A program made the translations under genes and the position numbers. A stretch of 64,000 nt of DNA from Rhyacophila brunnea (Eukaryota > Arthropoda > Insecta > Trichoptera > Rhyacophilidae): contig JAGYXB010001324.1 of assembly GCA_022495005.1 (NCBI GenBank), positions 1,674,001 to 1,738,000 on the forward strand, written 5' to 3'. Of the stretch, positions 23,763 through 33,140 are shown one piece after another (within the stretch, counting starts at the first letter, position 1; every line of letters begins with the position of its first letter). The notes under the pieces are model-generated. The model searched no databases, was not told the origin of the DNA, and saw only the letters and a program-made list of their open reading frames with translations.

Positions 23763-25386
23763 TCCGTAATGAAAATACCCCCCATAATGATGCCGACAAC
23801 ACTAACATTAATACTCATGACCAGGAATCAGTACAAAGTGGCATGGATAATAACGAAGAACCACCGACATTAAATGAGGTAAAAGGTGCCATGTCAAGGT
23901 TAAAAACAAACAAATCGCCTGGAATAGATAACCTCCAGAGTGAATTAATAAAATGTGGGGGAGAAAGCCTGCTCAAACATTTACATAGCCTAATCCACCA
24001 AGTATGGACTTCAGAAAAGATGCCAGAAGAGTTGAAGGATGGGCTGATTTGTTCCCTGCACAAGAAAGGAGACCAACTAGAATGTAGTAACTACAGAAGG
24101 GTGACACTCCTTAACTCTGCATATAAACTGTTGTTGATTCTGATATTCCAGCGGCTGGAACCCATTGTAGAAGGAATACTCGGGCACTACCAAGGAGGCT
24201 TTCGACGAGAGAGATCATGTGCTACTCAAATATTCACTCTAAGGCAGATTCTAGAAAAGACCACTGAATTCAATATTAACACGTATCACCTGTTCATCGA
24301 TTTTAAGGCAGCTTTAATCGATACCGGCTATACGAAGCAATGCGAGAATTTGAAATTCCGACGAAAATAATTAAACTTGTAGAACTGTGTAGAACTATGT
24401 AGTACAATGCCGGGTAAAGCTTCAAGCGGAAATATCCGAGCCATTTGTATCACTGAATGGCCTAAGGCAAGGTGACGCTCTGGCATGCCTTCTTTTCAAT
24501 ATTACGCTAGAAAAAGCGATACGGGATGCAAAGATTGATGCCCATGGCAGCGGCACGATATTTACTAAGCCTGTGCAGCTGCTGGCGTATGCCGATGATA
24601 TCGACATCATTGCCATATCAGAATTGGTGCTGAAAAAGGCATTCACAGCACTAGAAGCCTCTGCCAAAAGAATGGGTTTACAAATAAACGAGGCAAAAAC
24701 TAAATACATGCCTGTCTATGTCACACCACGAGAAGTCGCACCAAAGTTAGATATTGGTGCATAAAAGTTTGATACGGTCGACAGTTTCATATACCTTGGA
24801 TCTCTTGTAACTTGACATAATGATATTACAGAAGAAATCAACAAGAGAATTATGTCTGTGAATAAATGCTACTTTGGTCTGTTAAGACATTTTAAGTCCC
24901 GCTTACTATCTCGTCGAACTAAAAGCACTCTTTACAAGACACTTGTAAAGCCAGTGCTAACCTACGCATCGGAAACCTGGACATTAACTCTGCGAAATGA
25001 ACGAGCCCTGAACATCTTTGAAAGAAAAATTCTCCGCCGTATATATGGAACGATCAGGGATGGCACCAATTGGAGGAGAAGATATAATGCTGAGCTCTAT
25101 GGACTGTACGAAGATTGCAGCGCAGTTCAATCAATTAAGATTGGGAGACTGCGATGGCTAGGTCATGTGCACCGTATGAATGACAATGAACCGGCAAAGA
25201 GTGATGTCCAGCAATCCAATAGGACGTAGAAGAAGAGGGAGGCCAAAGATTCGCTGGTTAGATGGAGCTGCCAGTGACTGCCGTATTCTGGGGGTACCAA
25301 ATTGGAAAGCGGCCACACTGGATAGGGACAGGTGGAGGGAGCTGTTGGAGGAGGCCAGGACCCACACCGGGTTGTCGCGCCCCTGA
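23763..25386 (+). pseudogene. Broken RTE-type reverse transcriptase
   Basis: The first open part (to 24370) shows fingers/palm motifs in order: NKSPGIDNLQSELIK, HKKGD, NYRRVTLLNSAYK, YQGGFRRERS and FIDFKAA, the last being the first catalytic aspartate box. A deletion and frameshift near 24310 remove the stretch linking this to the frame that copy 1 preserves. Further breaks are a rearranged patch at about 24381-24400, TAC to TAA near 24763, CGA to TGA near 24813, and a 2-base loss near 25200. The YADD box is still readable near 24587 and the GRPKIRWLDG tail ends at 25386. The product is non-functional. In copy 1 the same 3' part is intact. Confidence 0.88.
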
Positions 25387-25394
25387 TGATGATG
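23763..25394 (+). mobile_element. 5'-truncated RTE-type LINE insertion, copy 2
   Basis: A 1632-bp insertion bounded by the exact duplication ATACGTGCGA, belonging to the same family as 14494-15545. It retains more of the reverse transcriptase 5' part. The 3' end is CCCCTGATGATGATG, a short TGA repeat tail typical of RTE-type elements. Within the shared kilobase the two copies look about 97% identical, so the family was active fairly recently. Confidence 0.87.
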
Positions 25395-25404
25395 ATACGT
25401 GCGA
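25395..25404. repeat. LINE target-site duplication, right (copy 2)
   Basis: ATACGTGCGA, identical to 23753-23762. Confidence 0.85.
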
Positions 25405-26604
25405 ACCGATGTGTTATTATAATCATGATTGATTGGGCAAAGTAGTTTGATTTTTGTTTGAAATTAACACCGTTTTAACAAAATGCATTATTCGCCAGCG
25501 AAAGCGGTAACATAGTTTTTTCCGCATTTTTTATACTTAATATCAGATTAAAATATCAGTTGCTCTTCCACCATGTTGTCATTGAAAAAGTAGCCGATTC
25601 AAGCTGTATCTTCCCGAAACTAGTCGGTCTGAGAAAGCGTGTTGCTATATCCGTGACAAAATTGTGTATAATTACCATATACAATATGTGGTTTGATGTA
25701 AATTAGTATCAGAATAAATGTATTTAGTCAGACGCGACTGTAAAAGAAGTACTTATTATCAATTATTAGCTCTCTAAAATCTAAATCACAATATGAAGTG
25801 TCTTGATATTCCCCATAAATTAACAACAACCCAGTTTTACAGTATATATTATAAATAACCTGTTAATTTGTGGTATACCTATATACCTTATAATTAATAT
25901 TCAATTTAACAAAAGAAAGTAAACTAAAATCAGAATCATAAAAACCTGTACAAATAAATATTACCTGGATAAGTATACGTGTTTGTCTTACGTATACTAT
26001 ATTTTGATGTGAAATGTTATAAATATACTGAAAACTTTGAAAATGCCCAAAATGAGAATAAATGAAACCAAGAAGCGTAAAATACACAAAGAAAAATGAC
26101 AAAAACATCATAATAGCAATCATAATATAACAACTGTCAGGCTCAAAAGAAGCGCGAGGAAATTTCTCCTTTTTTCAGAAGTCGGAGCGTGTGTTCTCCA
26201 GAAAGATAATTTATATATCTCATGATGAAAATGATCTGGTTATGATACATACATATGCATTCTGTTTATATTATTGTACAGGAACACGCAAAAAGTAAAA
26301 ATAAAAATAAACCGATAATAAACATTAAATTATAAGTTGTTCCACAACAATGCGTATGATATATCTAGTAACAACAAATCATGAATATAATTCTTCAAAA
26401 ACAAACATATATATTGTGGGGTGTTACTGCCAAAAGTTTGTAAGTATTAAAACACGATATGGATGGCCATTTTAAACTTTTACTCTATAAAATTAGTTTT
26501 AATCTAAATCCAATTAAATTAAGTATGTATTTGTTAATAGACTAGAGTATATTCTATTATTAGTCCAAATTATCTAAGAGTTATACACAAAATGTTATAT
26601 TGTA
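25405..26604. other. Non-coding stretch
   Basis: No gene recognised; the frame on the minus strand at 25863-26123 is AT-driven and hydrophobic by composition only. Confidence 0.5.
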
Positions 26605-26967
26605 TTAAGGCGGTACTTCAGTGAAACGGCAAATAATTTTCAACTATAGGTGCGATGAAATTTCGGACTGGCTGGCAATCGGAGAGTGAAAGTCGAGCTG
26701 TGAACACGTCAATTTGTTTTGTGATGGCGACGGGGGAATTTATTCTTAAATCGTGTAAAGATGAGTAAAAAAGTTACCCATTTACTTGAAAAAGAAAACA
26801 TGTCAATGGATATATTATTATTATTATAAGTAATAGAATAATAAAATGGACGCATGTTGACTTTTTATGAGAAATTATGTTTTGTTCTGTACGCGTCATT
26901 TGCAAAATCTTCGCGTCGCGTAGTCACGATCATTTAAGACCGTACCCCAGCTGAAGTATAGCCTTAA
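26605..26967 (-). mobile_element. TTAA-flanked MITE, copy 3
   Basis: Inverted relative to copies 1 and 2. It is the best preserved copy: TTAAGGCGGTACTTCAGTG at the left and CTGAAGTATAGCCTTAA at the right, about 17-bp imperfect terminal repeats with TTAA at both ends. It contains CGGCAAATAATTTTCAACTA, the CGGGGGAATT block, TAAATCGTGTAAAGATGA, TTTACTTGAAAAAGAAAACA and TACGCGTCATTTGCA. Non-coding. Confidence 0.82.
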
Positions 26968-27085
26968 AACCGCAGATAACATTTTACAATATTTTATATT
27001 GTGTATACTTTACAGTGCATTCTTATTCGGATCACGAAAACAAATTGTCAAAAGTTTTATCGCTGTGGTCCCGTTATCGGTGTAG

Positions 27086-27236
27086 TTAATTCATAAAAGT
27101 TAGATTAACCATGTTATAATCACGTGGATAGTGGCAGCTTCCAGGAAATCTCTCAACTTCCCCTTCTGGTTTGAACCTCAAGTATGCTGTGAATTCTTTT
27201 CCTTTAGGAGCCCATTTTTTTTGGTTGCACGTCTTC
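27086..27236 (-). CDS. Candidate last exon of an unrecognised gene
   Basis: Function unknown. On the minus strand an acceptor near 27237 (ATTTACAG with a second AG four bases in) opens a frame of about 50 codons ending in TAA at 27086-27088. The product contains KKWAPKGKEFTAYLRF and GEVERFPGSCHYPRDY, far less AT-biased than surrounding translations. Joining the upstream candidate exon (27335-27480) to the AG inside CGAAG keeps one frame through the junction. The outer AG at 27242 would give a different frame that stops early. The roughly 98-base intron is short but usual for insects. A relic of a decayed gene is the main alternative. Confidence 0.4.
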
Positions 27237-27334
27237 CTTCGCTGTAAATAGATATTCTAATAAATTATGGATCAATTACTATAATACACGATGGTTTTAA
27301 GTATGTATACTAAAATGGAAAAAAGTTTTTACAC

Positions 27335-27480
27335 CTTGTGTTTTTATTTGCCTTTAAGTATTTAGATTGAGCGCAACCATTTGTGGATAGTGGATAAGAT
27401 AAATTTGCTGGATCGCCTAATTTATACTTTCTGCGCACTCTGCTCGGTGCCGCGCCGTAGAAATTCTCGCGAGAAAACCC
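27335..27480 (-). CDS. Candidate internal exon of an unrecognised gene
   Basis: Minus-strand exon of 146 bases. It starts after a strong acceptor (a long pyrimidine-rich tract ending GTTTGTAATCAG) and ends at CACAAG followed by GTGTAA. The encoded segment begins GFSRENFYGAAPSRVRRKYK and includes LGDPANLSYPLSTNGCAQSK. The CpG-containing codons (CGC GAG, GGC GCG GCA CCG) contrast with the AT-rich flanks. No domain is recognised. Upstream exons would lie to the right of 27480 and were not found. It pairs in frame with the exon at 27086-27236. Confidence 0.42.
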
Positions 27481-28240
27481 CTGATTACAAACGATAAACA
27501 AAAACAGAAAGTTAAAATGTGTAGGGAGATTCCAGATGAGTACTATTTAGCCTGGCAAGGTAATAAGGGCAATAACCTTTATTACGAAAGCCTTTAAAAT
27601 ACTGATGTTGAGGATTTTTATAATTTATCTTATACGCATTTAGATAAAAAACAAGTATTGAAAACTATTAATAAATTAAATTTCATCGTTCCAACGAAAT
27701 GAAACCAAAATTAATACGATTTTTTAAAATCAAATATTGCAACCTACTTCATGTATAAAAATATAAATATAAAGGGGATCCTTTGGAGAATTTTTGGATA
27801 CCTAACTTATAATGAAGAAATAAAAACAATGGGTTCTCTTTAATCTTATAATTATCAACCAAATTTCTAAATATTATTATCATTCAAGATTGTTATAAGT
27901 TTATGATAGCAAGTCTTTTGTGAGAAACTTTACATATTACGGAATACATTTGGGTTAAAAGCTGTGGGTATAGCATGGTTGTTTTTTTTTTTTAATTTAA
28001 CATTATACTAAACAATATTTTAAAAATAAAGCCTCTTGTCACGGCATGGTACAGGAAGAATCACTGTAATATTATTAGACGATACAAAACATGGAATTTA
28101 CTCAGTTTATATAAACCGGTAAGAGATGGTTTGCTTAAAAACATCACAATCAATAATATATAATATTTCATGTATTTTTTCAAGTTAGCACTAAATTATT
28201 TTTTGCCATGTATATTGATGATTACCTATGCATCGAATGA
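27481..28240. other. Non-coding stretch
   Basis: AT-rich, with no further exon of the candidate gene identified. Confidence 0.45.
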
Positions 28241-28370
28241 CTTAGCATCGTAGTTTAGTGGGTCTTTCGTTTGAGGGCTCCGAGTTAGATTTCCGGCAGG
28301 GTTACAATATATTTATGATAGTTTCTAAAAATCTGGATATTTATTTTGTGTTTGTTTCATTTTATATTAA
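28241..28370 (+). repeat. tRNA-derived SINE
   Basis: The head has an A-box-like stretch (TAGTTTAGTGGGTCTTTCG) and a B-box-like GAGTTAGATTTCC (from 28282). The segment GGCTCCGAGTT through ACAATATATTTATG and the following TGGATATTT block match the minus-strand copy at 39365-39487. That match supports a real SINE family rather than chance. Confidence 0.6.
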
Positions 28371-28800
28371 TCACTACTTACACTACTATTGAGCATCATC
28401 ATTTATAGTGTTTAAAAAGAAAAATTGGAACGTTAACTACTTTAACAGGGAGCATTCAGATAGCGTATTAAATGTATCGCAGTCGAATATACTTGGATAA
28501 ATTTGACAATTTATAAATAGAACATATAAATAATTACATTGAATACATATATGATAACCAACTAGTACTTTAATTAATTATATTTGTTTGACGACAGCCT
28601 TTTTCATTGGCTCTACAATTTTATTCAGATCCTGACTTAGATATTGGCTACCTCACGAAAGAGGTTTATCACTCGATGCTTTTTTTTTTACAAGATAACA
28701 AAATTGGCCTCTTGTATAATATATTAAGGCCATACAATACACACAGACACACATTAAAAAACAATACGCCAATTTTCCAAATAAGACTCATTAGGAGAGA
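28371..28800. other. Non-coding stretch with a possible SINE scrap
   Basis: No gene. At about 28725-28780 CACACATTAAAAAACAATAC followed by GCCAATTTT resembles the SINE segment near 40810-40835. It may be a short truncated copy. Confidence 0.35.
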
Positions 28801-28804
28801 CTGG

Positions 28805-29020
28805 TAGTTTTGAGTGGCCTCCAAGGAAGGCAAAGCAGAGAAAGAGCATCTGAGCGCTGGAGCGACCAAGTGAATAAGCAGACTGGGGGGGGGGGGAGCA
28901 CCATCCATTCTGCCATGAGAGAAGCGGAAGATCGAGAAGGATGGAAAGTCATGGTCGCTCAAAGGATGGCGAAATTCAAATGTGGTCACGATCCTCAGCC
29001 ATGAGTGTACAACCAAGAAG
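28805..29020 (+). mobile_element. 3' end of an RTE-type LINE
   Basis: Translation across 28810-29004 gives the C-terminus of an RTE-type reverse transcriptase: RERASERWSDQVNK, an AMREAEDREGWKVMVAQR block and the ending HDPQP, then a stop and a short AAG-repeat tail (AAGAAGAAGAAG). It is a different subfamily from the copies at 14494 and 42888. A run of 12 G at 28885-28896 interrupts the sequence and is a likely slippage product. Only the last 60 or so codons survive, so it is severely 5' truncated. Confidence 0.8.
28885..28896. repeat. Homopolymer G12
   Basis: Twelve consecutive G in an otherwise AT-rich region, inside LINE-derived sequence. Length is prone to sequencing and replication error. 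Confidence 0.9.
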
Positions 29021-29613
29021 AAGAAGAATTTTGTAAATATAGAAAATATAAAACACATTAAATCCACAGAGTAACCGTTTATAATATAATTATAAATATT
29101 AGTATTCATAAAACTTAAATAATAAAGGGACTTTAAAAATAAACACTTACCTTACAAAAAATAATCCAAGTAAAATGATGGAACTACCTAATTACTACTA
29201 TAAACTATATATAATCAGAGTATTGATTAACTCATATGAAATATTACATCGGCACTATTTTTGGACATTTTGCAGTCTACCCATCACTTTCCATTAAAGT
29301 TTTTTTCCGTATAATCACCGCACTATTTCGCAACGTAACTCTAGCTAAACCTTGAAAAGTTCCCCTATAATGCACTTAAGAAAGGCTGGCGTGTTATGTT
29401 ACGCCACGAAAGCTTACCTTAGGTGTTTTTGCTAATCATAAATCCTAATAAAGGCCATGTTGGTTTGGTATTTGACATACAATTTATTACAACGCTGATT
29501 ATAATCTTATAGATGCTCGTATTCATACTCATAGTATCGTTTTGTTCATTTATATCAAAGATAAGTTATAAAGTAGTTAATTGAATAAATTCTCAAAATG
29601 TCATTAGTTGGGC
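29021..29613. other. Non-coding stretch
   Basis: Nothing recognised. Confidence 0.45.
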
Positions 29614-29619
29614 CAATTA

Positions 29620-30130
29620 TTGTAACTCTTGTCCCAAAATTTCCCTCCTACCTCAAATCCTCATTATTGTCGCAAGTCTAGGTGCAACTCAGTAACGACT
29701 CATGAGTCGACCGTTCTTGATAAATCAGTAACTTCAAGACAACGAGCGCATCCAGGCTTGTTAGAGCTTGATTGCCATTAACGAGTAATTATTCAAAGCG
29801 CATGCAAAGTGATTCAAAAAGTTGCAGACCACGAGCGTGTACAGTATAACCGTCGTAGAAACCATAATTCTATTCAAGTCTCCGTGCAAACTCAGTAAAT
29901 AAACCACCTGTCAAGTCGTGTTACCGGCAAAGGGTGTCTCCTCATTCATCTTATAAACCCAAGTGGACCGTGCGAGTGCCTACTAAGACGTGAGGACAAC
30001 TTCACCGGCTTCAGCCAGACAGCTAAACACCAATAAAGTTAGTGCCTGGACTAACTTCCGTGTAACCGCCCCCTCTCAGCATCCACACCCACCATAACAA
30101 TCATTACAACATAACATAACAACAATTACA
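29620..30130 (+). mobile_element. Probable solo LTR
   Basis: About 500 bases sharply GC-richer than the flanks, starting TTGTAACTCTTGTCCC and ending near CATAACAACAATTACA. It carries two polyadenylation-type hexamers (AATAAA at 29898-29903 and 30032-30037) in an arrangement usual for the R region of insect LTR retrotransposons. No gag-pol frame is adjacent, so it would be a solo LTR. Boundaries are uncertain. A 6-bp CAATTA occurs at 29614-29619 and 30123-30128 and could be the duplication, giving TTGT...ACAA ends. A TGTAA...TTACA reading fits the usual LTR ends but has no matching duplication. Confidence 0.5.
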
Positions 30131-31898
30131 GTCCGCTATAAAAAGTGCCGCCAGTCATTTGTATACTATGGGATTATTACAATTTTGATTTTACCATATC
30201 AATACGGATTGAATTAATGGAAACAATATGATATTATATTAAAACCCACGAATATTGTATATTTTTATTGTTGATGTTATATTTCCTTTTAATTTGCGCG
30301 CATGGACACGCGCACACTTGTGAAGATTTGGCCTAACAAATGTTTCCATCCTCTACGAATAGACGTTTTATAGGAACTCTAAAATTATGGTTTGCTTAAA
30401 CACACTAAACAATGACCAACATTTTATTAAACCCAAGTTCTGCACTGTGAAGAGTCAGTACATATATAATGAATGTCGTCACATTATCAATTTTAGTTTT
30501 CACATTTTTTATTTGAAGAGCTGATGAAATGACAAATAATCATTTTTGCCGCAACTATGTTTTAAGTTACATAGTGCTTATTAGTGAAATATTTGTTTAC
30601 CAGAAAGCGGACGATTGTATCGAATGCATTATAATATGTACTATTATATTATACACACGTTCTATAGTAATATTTAAAACAAAAATAATTCCTAATATAT
30701 AATATATTTCTTATATATTCCACATTATATTGTTGTATGTTTTAAGTTAAAATCAATGTGTATATTCAAATTTATATTAAAAAATAAATATATAACACTT
30801 ATGTTGTATTATTAATTAATACAAATTTGATTGAATAGCTAAGATCCAACTTATTGAGTTGTTAGTATTCCACTATCACGTAAATTGAGCTAAATCAAGG
30901 CATATTGTAGGATAGAGAAACGTATCTTTATTAATAATATTTTCTTCAAAAACAATCCAAAATCTAACAAAAATGAACATGATTGCTAGTAATATTATAT
31001 TACGTTTATTTTTTTTAGAATAATAAGTTGTGTAAATGTAGATTTTTAAAATGTGATTGCTTATAATATGTAGTTATATATATCATTGTAACTAATAGAT
31101 TTTCCCTATTATAATAGAACACTAAAGAAAAAAATATTTGTGATATAATTCTCATTTTATATAAAAATAACCTACTGATTGAACATCATCGAAACCTTCG
31201 GAGACCATTTTATATGAATGCAATTTTCTTAAAACCTCGTCATAAGAAGCTTTTCTTCGATTGTGGGATATTTGAACGGAAAAATAGGCAAGAAGGAGCG
31301 GAAAATAAAATCATTTTTTTTCCCTACAAACTACTCTTTCTCGGTTTATAATTTTTGATAAAATTCTAGAATTTTCTATAACTTTAGTACTACTATAATT
31401 AGTATGATTTTTAAAAATATAAACATTTTTTTTGGAAAAGAGCTGTAAATATAAAGTGAATGGACCAAAAACTATAGATTCTATATTGTTACTAATGTAT
31501 ACTAATATATCGTAAAGAAGGTTAGAATAATAATTATATATTAATCGACAAAGAGAAAATAAGTTACCTATACATGATATTTCAATTGAACATGCCAATG
31601 TCGAAGTTTAATCGTGCTATTCAACTGAAGAAACAAATATTATCATAACAAAGTTAAATGAAATTATGATAAAATTTTAAAGATTTATTTTTAGAACGAG
31701 GAATATAGAAATAATAAATCCTTTTTAATTTATGGAAATATATGCATAGTCGGTTATTAGAGATATTTTCATCATCTGAGGACGACTTATATTTTAACAG
31801 CAAAACTTTCTTGACATTAAGTACCCAGTGAAACATTGATAAGCACGATTTATGACAGACAATGAAAAGTGAAAGCTCTCAATGCAAAGAGTAGTGCC
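30131..31898. other. Gene-free stretch
   Basis: No gene; minus-strand frames at 31311-31598 and 31654-31836 are AT-driven. Confidence 0.5.
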
Positions 31899-31899
31899 T

Positions 31900-32240
31900 G
31901 AGTACGAAATAAAATACCGAGCGTTTCCGAAAATGCGTGCGCATCAAATTGCCCGTGACGAAGAGCCAGTTATTTAAGCGTCGGAAGCGCACCGCAAAAT
32001 ATGAAACAAGAGCGTCGAGACGGCGAACAATCTGGGGACGTTGCCTTTCCGCCGACGCCAACAACGCCAGGTGCGCTACCCCCTTTGCCAAGCAACGGCG
32101 TAGCATACAAACTGTCTCCTCAGCAAACTCAGGGGAGTTTACTATGGCACGGTTTCAAACACACTGTGCTTCACGGCTATGGTTATTTAAACGTTTGTTT
32201 CAAGTTAGCATTTTCTAAAAAGAAAACATGTTTTTGTTTT
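31900..32240. other. GC-elevated CpG-containing island with open frames
   Basis: A compact patch much richer in GC and CpG than its surroundings. Three overlapping frames are open: plus 31937-32218, plus 32001-32246 and minus 31879-32106. The plus frame from ATG 32001 reads least like noise, with proline-rich FPPTPTTPGALPPLP followed by KLSPQQTQGSLLWHGF. No family is recognised and no clear donor follows. It could be a first exon with promoter, an isolated coding exon, or a fragment of a mobile element. Confidence 0.3.
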
Positions 32241-32246
32241 CTGTGA

Positions 32247-33140
32247 AATTTTGACATGCCAGATTTAATGAGGTAATTATGGAATGAAAATAAATTTATA
32301 AATCGAAAAAAATTCATCGATGTTAACGTTCTTTGTTCAGTGTCGTATACGTAATTACGTTTTCCATCGAAATTCTTCTTTGGTTTTATATTATTGTGCT
32401 GAGAAAATTCACTGAAAAATATTATGGCTATAAAATATATTCATATAGAGCTTAAATAGAATTTTTTATTCAAATACCAAATAATTTTAAATATTTTAAC
32501 TTACTTAGATACTTAGAGATTTTAATTAAGTGGTGGGACGAGCTTCGAGTAGGTAAATAAATTATTTTTTTCAAATTAAATTATTCTATATGGGGTTGGT
32601 TTATTATTTTCTCCGTAAGTTTTAAGTATTATTTGAATACAATTTAAAAATTATTGAATTCGTATATGACTATAATAATTATTTATTCAATGATCTACGA
32701 TTATTAGTAATAAGTGTAAAATATTAATATTATATTTGATATATTACAATGTCATATTTTGTATTCATAAACAGATTGCTATATTTTAGGAGTACATATT
32801 AAATATTATTTGTATATTATTTCAAAATTATTGAAAATATTAAAACCAAAGAAAAGGTAGAGAGAAAACATCTGATGATCCGAAACTCGAGCGTGTAAAG
32901 ATTTTTTAATTAAAATAATTTTTACTATAACGGAATATACCTAGTATGGAAAAAAAATATATAAGTGAATATGTTTTTAATTCCATATAAAATCTCATGT
33001 TAAAATCAAAAATTGATATCATGATGATTATTTAAACCATTGGAGTTATTTGAAAATTATATATTATACATAATAATGACAGAGTATCTACTTCAAATTG
33101 AAATTCTGGTATTATACACGTATGCTGTATAATTTATATA
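32247..33140. other. AT-rich non-coding stretch
   Basis: Nothing recognised. Confidence 0.5.

Noticed and set aside
24422..24709. Minus-strand frame of 95 codons, with a near-identical one at 14580-14825
   Set aside because: Both are antisense shadows of the LINE reverse transcriptase copies.
28669..29109. 146-codon minus-strand frame
   Set aside because: It is opposite the 3' end of an RTE-type LINE and includes translation of the G12 run; no independent motif.
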